NCBI GenBank assembly: GCA_029204045.2
Contig: CM055074.1
Coordinates: 16,977,164 to 17,041,163 of the forward strand
From: Tillandsia leiboldiana
Taxonomy: Eukaryota; Streptophyta; Magnoliopsida; Poales; Bromeliaceae
Length of the DNA: 64,000 nt
Direction: 5' to 3'
Part shown: positions 54,496-64,000 of the stretch, piece after piece
Position numbering within the stretch: position 1 is the first letter of the stretch
Layout of the letters: each line of letters begins with the position of its first letter
The notes under the pieces: model-generated
What the model was told of the DNA's origin: nothing
Seen by the model: only the letters and a program-made list of their open reading frames with translations
Database searches by the model: none
Position numbers and translations under genes: made by a program

Positions 54496-55242
54496 ACGGG
54501 AGTGGTCCGGTAAGCCGCACTGATTGCAGTAATGGTACCTCCACGTACATTCTGCCACCGGGTGAGCACCCTCGCAGATTACGCACGGTCCCTGAGGTGG
54601 TTTCGCGTCCCTCGCTGGTGTCGGTTCGTCCTCCCGTGCTTTCTCCGGTCGTCTTCCTCCTTGGCCCTCCGGGGCGGGGCCCCCTCGTGGAACGGGTGCA
54701 GCAGTCTTCCCCGTCCTCTCCGGTCGCGGTGCCGGAGGCCTGGTGGTGCCCGGTTTCCGTGGGCACTCGAAGCGTGCGTGTCCTGGCTTGCCACACCGGT
54801 AGCAGTGGTCGTGACTCCATGGACAGTCAGTCACCTGATGCGCCCCGCTGCATATGGGACACGGTTTCCCCTGCGGTGTGGATCCTCCTCTCCTTACCTT
54901 TCCAAAGGTTCCCTCCGTCCTCGGACGTTTGAGTGCCGGCCCCTGCTGGAAGGGGTTCTCTGCCGGTCCGGGATAGGGATAACACTGCCGACCGCGTGCC
55001 TCGGCCAGTTCTTGCTCTGCCCGCTGGGCCAATATAACTGCTTCATTAAAAGTAGGGAATCCTGTCGGCGGCATTCCCCGATAGGTGCCGTTCCTGGCGT
55101 CTTGCCGGATGCGGTCGACACCCTCAAAATCCTGAGTCAGTATGCCTAGGCGCTCTGTGAGAGTTAGCATTTGCCCCGCTATGTCGCGTAGCTGGTTGCG
55201 GAGTATGCGGTTGGCTGCAGCTATGGAATCCATCCTGTCCAT
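54496..55242 (-). pseudogene. G3 gag, capsid-deleted and truncated
   Basis: MDRMDSIAAANRILRNQLRD begins a short coiled coil, then after ~45 residues the sequence jumps to NEAVILAQRAEQEL, a segment that normally follows the capsid domain. Most of the ~150-residue capsid is therefore missing. Three or four knuckle-like motifs follow: CPICSGAHQVTDC, CYRCGKPGHARFEC, CVICEGAHPVAEC and CNQCGLPDHSRC, so the knuckle pair is duplicated. The frame is open until cut by G4. Confidence 0.8.
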
Positions 55243-55502
55243 TTGAGAATGGTTAGCACTCGGTGGCCGGATCCTGGCCGTTGTCCGCTGTAATACAAAG
55301 AAACCACGTTAACCCTAAGGTTATAACCCTAATACCCTGTCTTATGATTACGCCTACATTACGTCCCCTTTTTCCCGTACTCTCACGTACTACGCACTTA
55401 TACCTTGGTTATCTCAAGTCTAATTTGCTTGTGGTACCCTGCACTGTGGATGCGGATCTCGTCTACTATGGTTATGGTTGTTTTCTCTGATACCATTTAA
55501 TC

Positions 55503-58295
55503 TGTCACGCCCCCGGGGGTTTTTGAGTCTATTTAAGCGAAAAATCGTGTGTATTTTTTTTTCTTTTAACAAGGTAATTTAAACCTCATCCCCGGTGCGT
55601 GCCAGACCGCCACATACACAAATTCTCCCTGTCCGCGGACAGAGTCTCCTTTGTATATGCACGGCGTCTCACTTACAACAACATACATCCAACACCAACC
55701 ATCAACCATACAATAGACATTCAACATCAAGCGGAATAATAAAGCGGCATCAATGTTTTAGAAAGGATAAAACCAGCAGTTGCAAAACCCGTGCCCACAC
55801 GACACTTCGTTTTGAGAAAACCTTTTCGAAGTCATTTGGTTTATCATGAAAACATGCCGCATACAAAAACATCACCAAAAGAACCAAACTATAAACGTAC
55901 CACTCATCCACAGTGCTAAATAATACATGTCCACGATTATTACTACCCACAAGCAAATTAACTAAATGCGTAAAAGAAATGAGATAATGATAATAACCAA
56001 GTGTCCTGACTACGACCCTCACGACGCAGTCTCGACAAACTCCCGGCTAACGCCTCTCGTAGCGCCTGTCACGGGGTGGGTAATGTCAGTGACAAACAAA
56101 GTAGATGTCTAATAACAATAAGGAATAAGGAGCAAACCGGAAACACCAAAACCATTTCGCTACAACCCTGCACATGTTAAGCTGGGCACCAACCCCAGAA
56201 TTATCAATTAAATTGGGCACCAACCCCAGATTATCTGTCGGAGAGACTAAAGTCTCCCCTCGTGCACAAGTACCTACTTTGATGCATTTACCCCTTCCAC
56301 GGTGCTGGTGTGCTATTCCCAGCGGGCGCGAAGGGGTCCTCACGGCACCCACACTTTTGTGAGGAACACGGGTCATACAAGACCACTCTTCCGGAAAAGT
56401 ACACCCATGCGGAGGCCAATCCGCCTGTGTACGTGTAGCATCCCAAAACAGATTTGCCGAGATCGGCGTGTCATGAACAATGCGACCGCAGCCGCTTCAA
56501 TTGTTAGATAAAAACACGATTATGCGAAAGGTTAACTGTCCATCTACTTTGTTAGATAAATTGAGAGCACTTTAATGATGATAGATGCACTTACTGCACT
56601 GGCTGTATTTACAGCAACCGTACCCACCTATTTGGAGAGAGATCGGAACACCCGAATCTTTCGCGCACCCCCTCTGCGCGTCTGGACCTAAAGAAAGTCC
56701 GCACGGATAACTATAGTCAAAAGCGTGTACTAACATCTGAAAACACAAGACCCACTTTACTCTTTTCGACGGGAAAGTCCAACAAAACTCAATCCTCAAT
56801 CGGTAGCCCACTCGGGACGTCCCTGGTTAGACCAAGAAGGCCCCGACGGCGGCAATGATAAGAAAAGAGACCCGACGGCACGCCCCCGACGATTTCGTCG
56901 AGGCGCGGAGCGCCGGCGAAATTAGCACCCGACCTAATAAAATAATGACCAAGAAGGTCCCAGGTGGCCATGCCAAGAAAGCCACGGAAATAACGATCCC
57001 AACGTCGAAAACGGCGTTCAAAACGGTGGAAAAACAGACAAAATCGGAGCTACCGATCTTTGGGATGTCGGGTGGTGCACAGGAGCAACCGTGGACCGGG
57101 TTTACGGCATCAGGCGGCGGTGGCACGCGCCGAGTGCACACAGGAGCGTGCACCAGGCGGGACGGGCCGGGCCGCGCACGGTGCTGGCGCGCGCCGGGTT
57201 CACGCATTCGGCCGCGGCGTCGCGCACCGGGTGCACGCCCAGCGCGTGCACCGTGCTGGACGGGCCGGGCCGGCGCACGGATTTGTGCACCGGTTCTTGG
57301 CCTTCGATGTTGCAGGCGTGCACCGGGTGCACGCCTGGACCCGTGGACCGCGCTGTACGGAAAAGCACAGTAACTTCCCGTTTCGCGATTTCTTCTCCGT
57401 TTGCGCTCCCGTTTCGCGGTTTCTTCTCCGTTTTCGCTCCCGTGCGACTCCGGCGAAGACCCCGCGACCATGGTAACGGCGGCGGCGGCCTCCCGTTTAA
57501 AAACGGCGGCGGCGGCCTCCCGTTACCCCACTAAGTTCCAACGAAACATCCCAAAAATCTCCGAATAAAAACACGATAATTCTAACGACTAAACCAACGA
57601 TCGACGAACAACCAAAACGTCGGTCGGAGGTCCGATAACAAGAACTCGATTAAAGACCACCAAGAACTCAACGAAAGAGATGACGGAAAACTCCCCAATA
57701 ATTTAAATAAATTATTTTACTAACCGAAGATCGACGGGAAGGTTGTCCGGTCGCGTTCTTGCCTTCGGTTCGGTGTCCGGGAAGATCGGGCTCCTTCTCT
57801 TTCTCCTTTCCCTTTCTTCCGGCTAGGGTTCCGTCTTTTTCTTTTTTTTTTCCTTCTCTCCGATTAGGGTTTTTATTTTCTTTTCTTTTCCTTTCCGATA
57901 CTCAGGATCCCTTATATAGTAGTACTTTACCTTTAATTAATTCCTCTTTAATTCGTACGTAAGAGAATTAATTAATTTTCCGTCTGGGATAATTAATTTA
58001 CTAATTAATTATCCCCCACGAGATAAACCACCTTATCTCTAACGGGTGCAAGATATTTAGCACGGATTCCGATGCACGACTAATTACCATATCACTTTGG
58101 GTCCCGTTCAGGGGGTTCCCGATATCGGATTTCAGATCCGATCGCGCCGTCGGCTTTCTTTTTCCGCGCTCTATCGCAGAAAAATACTAGCATCTCACAA
58201 TGGCCAACTTCAAGAATTGAATAATTTTATTTCACTTAAAGGCTTGAATGACTATACCTAAGTCAAAAATACCCCCGAAAGGCCGGATCACTACA
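55503..58295 (-). repeat. G3 5' LTR
   Basis: It begins TGTCACGCCCCCGGGGG and ends ...CCGGATCACTACA. It is close to the solo LTR at 6164-8797 over 55503-56790 and about 57600-58295, but 56790-57560 is unrelated to the GC tandem repeat there. That part is rich in GTGCACCGGGTGCAC-type palindromic pieces. The duplicated hairpin is at 56180-56235 and the GTACAC/GTGTAC hairpin at 56399-56432. Confidence 0.9.
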
Positions 58296-58914
58296 TATAT
58301 AGATATGGTGAACAAAGCGAACTATTTCTTGAAGCTCTACGGCGAGGCCCGACGGGAAAAATTGGAAATGACAGAGACCATTTGCCAACTCAAGGATGAC
58401 TTACAGCAATTTTCTTTATGAAGGAGTAAGTTGGATAAACTTCTTGGTCTTGGTCAAACAAACAAGTTCGGCCTCGGATACAATCGAACTGAAGACAATT
58501 TTAGTTCGGTTGGGACAGTCTTTGTGCCTCAGTCGGTATCTCCTTCTCCGACACCGGAAATCATGACAACCAACGACAACAAGCCTACTTCATCCTCTTT
58601 AGAATCGTCAAGCACAAAGGTATGTTTTCGTTGTAATTTTGCAGGGCACATTGGAAGAAATTGCAAGATTGGAGCTCAAAGATCAAATCAACCACATCTT
58701 GTAACTGCTACCAATAAGTTCACTCCATGGAATTCAAGGAAGGATTTTCCTAAAGAAAAGGACATTGGTAGTACTTCAAACAAGACGATGACAAAAGAAA
58801 AAGACCAATCTTGCAAGACGTCTTCATCAAGGAAAACTTCTCAACCATTGCCAACATACTCCAAAACTCAAAAGGTTTGGGTATGCAAAGGTGAAACCCC
58901 TCCTTGTCTTTAAT
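58296..58914 (+). pseudogene. A5 gag, C-terminal part
   Basis: The frame enters at IDMVNKANYF (coiled coil) and includes KLLGLGQTNKFGLGYNRT and the knuckle CFRCNFAGHIGRNC. A TGA at 58419-58421 replaces a Gly codon. It ends at PPCL with TAA at about 58912, where A1 continues into protease. Confidence 0.85.
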
Positions 58915-61446
58915 CGTTTTACGATTAAATCTTGTGTAGTTTATGTAGACTATTTTCTTTTCTTCTTTTTCTTTTGGCCGACCCGTCAACCATCTTTGGG
59001 AGGTAAATGGTACATTTTTTTATTGGTTGATGATTTCTCTCGGTTTTCTTGTGTAGCATTTTTAAAAGAGAAAGCTGATACGTTTGACTCTTTTCATGAG
59101 ATTTGCCATCGTATTATGATTGAAAAGAATGAAAAGATCATTCGTGTTAGAAGTGATAGAGGTGGAGAATTCATAAATTCAAAATTCATTGATTTTTGCA
59201 CTTCAAATGGAATTAAACATGAATTCTCGGCACCCTATACACCTCAGCAGAATGGTGTTGTTGAGCGCAAGAACAGGGTTGTTCAAGAGATGGCGCGTGT
59301 GATGCTTCATAGCCGGAATTTACCGCTACATTTTTGGGCTGAAGCTGTGAACACCGCTGTCTATGTCATTAATAGAGTTTACTTGCGCCCAGGAACTTTA
59401 AATACACCATATGAGCTGTGGTTTAGTAGAAAACCCAATATCAAATATTTTCGTGTCTTCGGGAGTCGATGTTACATTTTACGTGACCGTGAAAATCTTG
59501 GAAAGTTCGACTCTCGAAGTGATGAAGGGATCTTTTTGGGTTATTCTACGAATAGCAGAGCATATCGAGTATTTAACATTGAATCTAAGACGATCGTAGA
59601 ATCTATAAATGTTAAAGTAGATGAAGCTTTTCACTTTGAAACTGGAAAATCTACCCTCGATATCTCTCTTGATGATGATTCTCCTGCTAGTGCATCTTCT
59701 CATGATAATACTTCCAATATTAATGATGCATCTAATGGTTCTTCAAGTTTATCTGATGTGCAGGAATCATCTCATATATCTCCGAGTACTCCGTTTCAAC
59801 AAACGTTACGAATCTCCAAGGATCATCCGGAATCGAATATTATTGGAGATCCACAAGAAGGAGTCAGAACTCGGAGGCAGTTGGTTTGTGGATTCGCTTG
59901 CTACGTATCTTTAATCGAACCAAAGAACATAGATGAAGCTCTTCAGGATGACTACTGGATTAAAGCAATGCAGGAAGAGCTCCATCAATTTGAGCGAAAC
60001 AAAGTCTGGGAATTAACGAAGCCTCCAAAGCAACACAATGTGATAGGTACCAAATGGATCTTCAAGAACAAGAAAAATGAGGATGGTACTATCATCAGGA
60101 ACAAGTCACGATTAGTTGCTCAAGGCTACTCTCAAGTAGAAGGTATAGACTTTGATGAAACCTTCGCCCCTGTAGCTAGACTCGAGTCCATTCGTATGCT
60201 ATTTGCTATTGCTTGTCATTTTAAAATCAAATTATTTCAAATGGACGTTAAGAGCGCATTTCTAAATGGGTTTTTAAATGAGGAAGTTTATGTGGCTCAA
60301 CCGAAAGGTTTTGTAGATCATAAACAACCTAACCATGTTTTTCGTTTGAAAAAGGCTCTTTACGGTCTGAAACAAGCACCGCGAGCATGGTACGAAAGGT
60401 TAACAAAGCACCTTTTGGAGAAGGGCTATACTCGAGGGGGAGCTGATAGGACTCTCTTTGTGAAGCATTATCAAAGCAATTTCATTGTAGCACAAATCTA
60501 TGTCGATGACATTGTATTTGGCGCAACAAGAGATAACGATGCTTCTAAATTCGCGGAGACCATGGAAAGCGAATTTGAGATGTCCATGATGGGCGAATTG
60601 ACTTATTTCCTTGGATTGCAAATTAAACAAAATGATGAAGGTATTCACTTGAGTCAATCCAAGTATGCAATGGAGTTGGTCAAAAAGTTTGATCTAGAAA
60701 ATTGTAAAGATTTTCCGACTCCAATGGGAACTAGCCGCAAGGGACTTGGAAGTGAATCACATAGTGAGAATGTAGACGAGAAACTGTATCGAAGTATGAT
60801 TGGAAGTCTACTTTACCTCACGGCTAGTCGCCCGGATATATCTTTTGGTGTTGGGATTTGCGCGAGATATCAATCAGCACCAAAGGAGGTTCACCTGAAA
60901 GCGGTGAAAAGGATCATCCGGTATATCAAAGGATCAATTAATTTCGGAATTTGGTATCCTATGGGAACAAGTTTGGATAGTGTGGGATACTCAGATGCCG
61001 ATTGGGCAGGATCAGTGGATGATCGGAAAAGCACGAGTGGTGCATGCTTCTATCTTGGCCATTGCCTTGTTGCATGGCACAGTAAAAAGCAGAACTGCAT
61101 AGCACTCTCGACTGCCGAAGCGGAATACATTTCAGCTGGAAGTTGCTCAACTCAACTCATTTGGATGAAAAGCGTATTGAGCGACTTCCGCATTTCAGCA
61201 TCTTCGGTAACAATACTTTGTGACAACACTAGTGCTATTAACATTTCTAAAAACCCTGTGTTGCACTCTAGAACAAAACATATTGAACTTAAATATCATT
61301 TTCTTAGAGAGCTAGTTGAATCAAATACTCTTCAACTTTCATATATTTCAACTGAGGATCAATTAGCTGACATTCTAACAAAACCTTTGGATCAAAAACG
61401 TTTTATTCATTTACGAAAAGCAATTGGGATGCTTTCCTTGAAATAA
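58891..61446 (+). pseudogene. pol: A5 pol: integrase (N-terminally deleted), RT, RNase H
   Basis: The homologous part begins at QPSLGGKWYIFLLVDDF, near 58980, and is open to the family stop at 61444-61446. Integrase has SDRGGEF (near 59155) and VERKNR (near 59260) but lacks MDLMGP with the first catalytic Asp, and the whole protease and zinc-binding region are gone. About 65 bp of T-rich filler (58915-58978) fills the deletion. RT has YVDDIVFGA (near 60500); RNase H has YSDADWAGS and STAEAEYIS. RT-RNase H look intact. There is no ATG at the start. Confidence 0.92.
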
Positions 61447-62388
61447 TCTTCTTTTTGAAATCTTTGCTTAGAATAGGTTTTGTATTTGTTTTTGTTTTGT
61501 TCATTATCTATGTTTGTACATAGGACATTATTTGAGCATAGATCATAATTGACTTTAATTGCATCTTTTCGCACATTTAGAAATTTATTATGCTTTTGCC
61601 ATCATAATATTTCACTGTTGCAATGATCATTTATGTTAATTAAATCATCTTCTAAAGTGATCAAAGTCAATTTCTCTCTCTCTATGATCTCTTGGTATAG
61701 TCATTATCTTATTTGACTGCTTAGTCGAGTATGAAATCGAGATCAATATTTGGCTGAATACTTTATATCTTAAATAATTGATAGCAAATTGAGGGGGAGT
61801 TTTAGAAAAGGTAAAATGCTCAAAAGATGTGGAAAGAGTTACATCCCAATGAGGAGTGTGAAAACTACCACCACATGGAGGAAAGAGCTACCACCTCGGT
61901 CGTCCGAGTATTGTGTGCAGCTACCACATGTATACCAAGCATGGTTGTTCAAATTTTTGATTAAGTAAAATGCATGTTGAAATACTTGACTCTGTCAAAT
62001 TTCAAGGTTGGTATAAGGTGGGTTTTTAAAGAAAGATGCTCAAAGAGCCACTCTCTTCAACAGATTGTCTAGATACATTATCTATTATATTTGGGATTTC
62101 AAACATCTATTGATCTTTGTATTTCATTTTCTTTACTGAATTGATGATTTGATAAAGGCATTACTCATAAGATCAAGTTAGATGTAATTGAAGGTGTTCA
62201 ACTTTAAGGGATTTAATTTTTGTAAATTTTCGTTTCATTTTTGGATATTATTGATAGATTTGGCATAATCTAATTCTTGTTGTATGAAACGATGATTTTT
62301 GTTTAAAGTTGATACACATTTGCGCTTACAATCTTTTTCTGGTTTTTCTTGAATTTCTCTAAAATTTTCTAAAGAAAAAGTTGGGGCC
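61447..62388 (+). other. A5 post-pol noncoding spacer with conserved RNA block
   Basis: A PPT-like tract TTGAGGGGGAGT is at 61788-61800. The CUACCAC block is at 61818-61942 with the hairpin CTCGGTCGTCCGAG at 61895-61908. A GATGCTCAAAGAGCCACTCTC motif is at about 62035-62056. No open frame was found. Confidence 0.7.
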
Positions 62389-62556
62389 GATCAGGATCGG
62401 GCTAGATGATCCGGATCCCGAACGCAGGAATTCTTCTGCGGGCTGACGATCCGGATTGTATCTGCCGATCCGGATCCCGAACGCAGTTTCTCACTGCGGG
62501 TAGCCGATCCGGATCACAGTTATGAACTGATCCGGATCGCGGCTAGGTTTTATAAA
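62389..62556 (+). promoter_or_regulatory. Internal promoter of A5: palindrome pairs and TATA box
   Basis: Sites start at 62389 (GATCAGGATC), 62408, 62448 (GATCCGGATT), 62467, 62506 and 62529, three pairs of 19-23 bp with ~59 bp between pairs, followed by TTTTATAAAG (TATAAA at 62551-62556). The layout matches 10969-11138 in A1. Confidence 0.72.
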
Positions 62557-62674
62557 GAACGAAAGGGGTTTTTGATTTCTTTTACTCCAATCTTTTGTTC
62601 CAAAGTTTCCAGAGCCTCTCTCTCTAGATTCCATCCTTCCTGGAAGCTTTCAAACTCAAGTTCTTCAACTCCAA

Positions 62675-63058
62675 GTAAGTTTTATTGATCAAAATCTCGG
62701 TTTTTCACCGTTTTTCTCTTTTCCTCCTCAAACGTGATGAATTTCTTGGATAAACTTTGTTTGTGGATGGTTTTTGATCAAATTTCTTTTGAAATAAGAA
62801 CTCTGGGTAGATTAGTTTTGATTATATGCTAGGTATTCTCCTGATTAACGGATTTTTAGGCTTCGATTTCTAAAATTTCGGTTTTAGGGCATATAATGAG
62901 GATTTTCGAAAATCATGCAATTGATCTATTTTTAAAAGTCCTTTTGCAAAACTAATTTGATTCTTAGTCTCTCTACATGATTATGATTGTTTGGGTACAA
63001 TTTTTCAATCTTTGAAAATTAACAATTTTTTCATGTGTTCTTGAGTTGGTCTACACAG
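62675..63058 (+). other. Candidate leader intron of the A5 3' ORF (384 nt)
   Basis: The donor CCAA|GTAAGT and acceptor CTACACAG|GATTCC flank an AT-rich interval, and the ATG follows 28 bases later. A noncoding first exon of roughly 90-100 nt from the TATA box would precede it. Confidence 0.6.
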
Positions 63059-63086
63059 GATTCCTTTTCTCAAGAAACCATTAGCA

Positions 63087-63818
63087 ATGGTGATCACTTG
63101 GTTTGTTTTTCTACTTGCGGCTATGGTTCATACAAGAGACACCGTCAAGCCCAAGAGGGCTAAGAAGGCTAAGAAAGCGAAGAAAGCTAAAGATGATTCC
63201 GATACAGAATCTGAAACGGAATCAATTAATTGGGATGAACTGCAAGTTGAAGCAACGACTGTTCCAACTGCTTCAAAGGGAAAAGCACCTGCAGAAACAT
63301 CAAAGGCTCCGCCCTCTGCTGCTGAGAAAGGCAAAGCTCCAATGGAAGAAACTTCTGGGAAGACAAGAAGAAAAAGTGTTGCTCGCAAAAGAGGGAGTGC
63401 ACAAGGAATCTCCATTGAGCAACCAGCTAATAGGCAAGCACCTCCACAAGACTTTATCAGCTCGACTAGGATTAAGGAAAATGAAGAGGGAAGTGGAATT
63501 CAAATTGCTGAATCCCTCTCTAGAGCATACTCGGTACCTAGCTAACCCGCATGGACTGAAGACCAGCATGCATCGTCTGCCTCTACAACTCGTCCAGCGA
63601 CTTCCAAGAGAAACGCTATAGAAGCTACTGTATTGGCCGCCATTCATCAGGACCAACGAAGACTCTCTGCTGAGCAAGAGAAATTGGGATTAGGACTCCG
63701 ACAAATGGCCGCTGACCGAAAACAGATGAAGAAGAAATGTTCCAAATTATCGCGAATGCTGAAAGGAATCTTGAACAAGATTGACGATACCAGCTCAGAC
63801 AGTTCTGATTTGGCTTGA
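63087..63818 (+). pseudogene. A5 3' accessory ORF with one stop
   Basis: It starts MVITWFVFLLAAMVHTRD, followed by KKAKKAKKAK repeats, an acidic DSDTESETES stretch, KGKAP motifs, KTRRKSVARKRG and a C-terminal charged helix (QDQRRLSAEQEKLGLGLRQ...MKKKCSKLSRMLKGILNK) with an acidic end. A TAA at 63543-63545 replaces a Glu codon. The frame is otherwise open over 243 codons. Compared with A4 it is full length; compared with A1 it is more basic near the N-terminus. Confidence 0.8.
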
Positions 63819-64000
63819 TCTCTTATGCTCTAACTCTTATCGTTTCTTTTGCAGGTTTTTAAGTTTTTGTTCTTACTTAGTTCTCAGGAATTTCTTTATT
63901 TTCTTCTATTTAACTCTCCTTAAAGTTTTTGTGATTTTGGCTTTGTTTGTGACAAAAAGGGGGAGAGAGTTTAGAGAACTTGAACAATGAACAATGATTG
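63819..64000 (+). other. A5 3' untranslated segment
   Basis: AT-rich, with a PPT-like GACAAAAAGGGGGAGAGAG at about 63951-63970. It corresponds to 8916-9628 of A1. The 3' LTR would follow outside the window. Confidence 0.6.

Larger units (their letters stand above)
54496..58295 (-). mobile_element. Tekay-type gypsy G3: 5' LTR and partial gag
   Basis: The minus-strand 5' LTR is 55503-58295 (2793 bp), PBS 55485-55495, gag start 55242. The element is interrupted at 54496 by G4. The right flank (TATAT, 58296-58300) continues SIRE A5 gag, so G3 inserted into A5. The same family as the solo LTR at 6164-8797. Confidence 0.88.
58296..64000 (+). mobile_element. SIRE copia A5, internal part
   Basis: The plus-strand copy holds gag C-terminus, integrase core to RNase H, noncoding spacer, internal promoter, leader intron and 3' ORF. 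The 5' part is cut by G3, and the 3' LTR lies beyond the window. It has the longest open pol of the SIRE copies but has lost protease and the start of integrase. Confidence 0.9.

Noticed and set aside
1..64000. Host protein-coding gene
   Set aside because: Every segment without an assigned ORF could be placed in an LTR or an internal noncoding part of a retroelement; nothing resembling an independent gene structure was seen.

Overview
This window is a plant nuclear intergenic region made almost entirely of nested LTR retrotransposons. I see no host protein gene, tRNA or rRNA gene. The evidence for a plant host is Ty1/copia elements of the SIRE/Maximus type (double-CCHC gag, 3' extra ORF, initiator-Met PBS TGGTATCAGAG), Ty3/gypsy chromoviruses of the Tekay/Del type (LTRs of 2.5-3.8 kb, a chromodomain-like tail), and several levels of nesting typical of a large genome. 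One 100-N assembly gap lies at 51837-51936. The species cannot be named from the sequence.

Layout, left to right. 1-625 is the end of a SIRE LTR. It adjoins an old gypsy LTR in plus orientation whose pieces are 626-958, 4799-4909 and 18576-about 19082. That LTR was split by a reversed solo gypsy LTR (959-4798, TSD CTATG) and by SIRE copy A1 (4910-18575, minus strand, TSD GTAGA). The 3' LTR of A1 itself holds a solo Tekay-type LTR (6164-8797, TSD CTTCT). Next come a truncated SIRE A2 (19083-20101, plus) and, inside its gag, a decayed gypsy G2 (20102-37981, plus). The 5' LTR of G2 contains a complete, very young gypsy G1 (23087-33143, minus, TSD GTTGC). From 37982 a gag-only SIRE derivative, B2, is interrupted by a complete sister copy B1 (39580-45791, TSD GTTGT) and by SIRE A4 (46339 to the gap). 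After the gap come a gypsy LTR G4 (51937-54495), the gag and 5' LTR of gypsy G3 (54496-58295, minus), and SIRE A5 (58296 to the window end, plus).

The most unusual material is in the SIRE family. (1) The transcribed part of the LTR contains about eight consecutive short inverted repeats that would fold into hairpins with the same six-base loop, UGGAUU, on different stems. The gag-only B family keeps the loop on other stems. (2) A tandem array of the palindrome GATCCGGATC, phased at about 61 bp, lies upstream of the LTR TATA box. The same array plus a TATA-like box recurs inside the element, upstream of the 3' ORF. (3) That internal promoter is followed by a leader with conserved splice-like sites flanking 384-387 nt in all three copies, then an ORF for a protein with a short hydrophobic N-terminus, a basic/acidic low-complexity middle and a charged, coiled-coil-like C-terminus. 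(4) A noncoding block with CUACCAC repeats and a covarying hairpin is kept in both autonomous and gag-only elements. Together these suggest a retrotransposon lineage with its own second transcription unit and a set of cis RNA signals shared with a gag-only, trans-mobilised partner. All functional readings here are inference.
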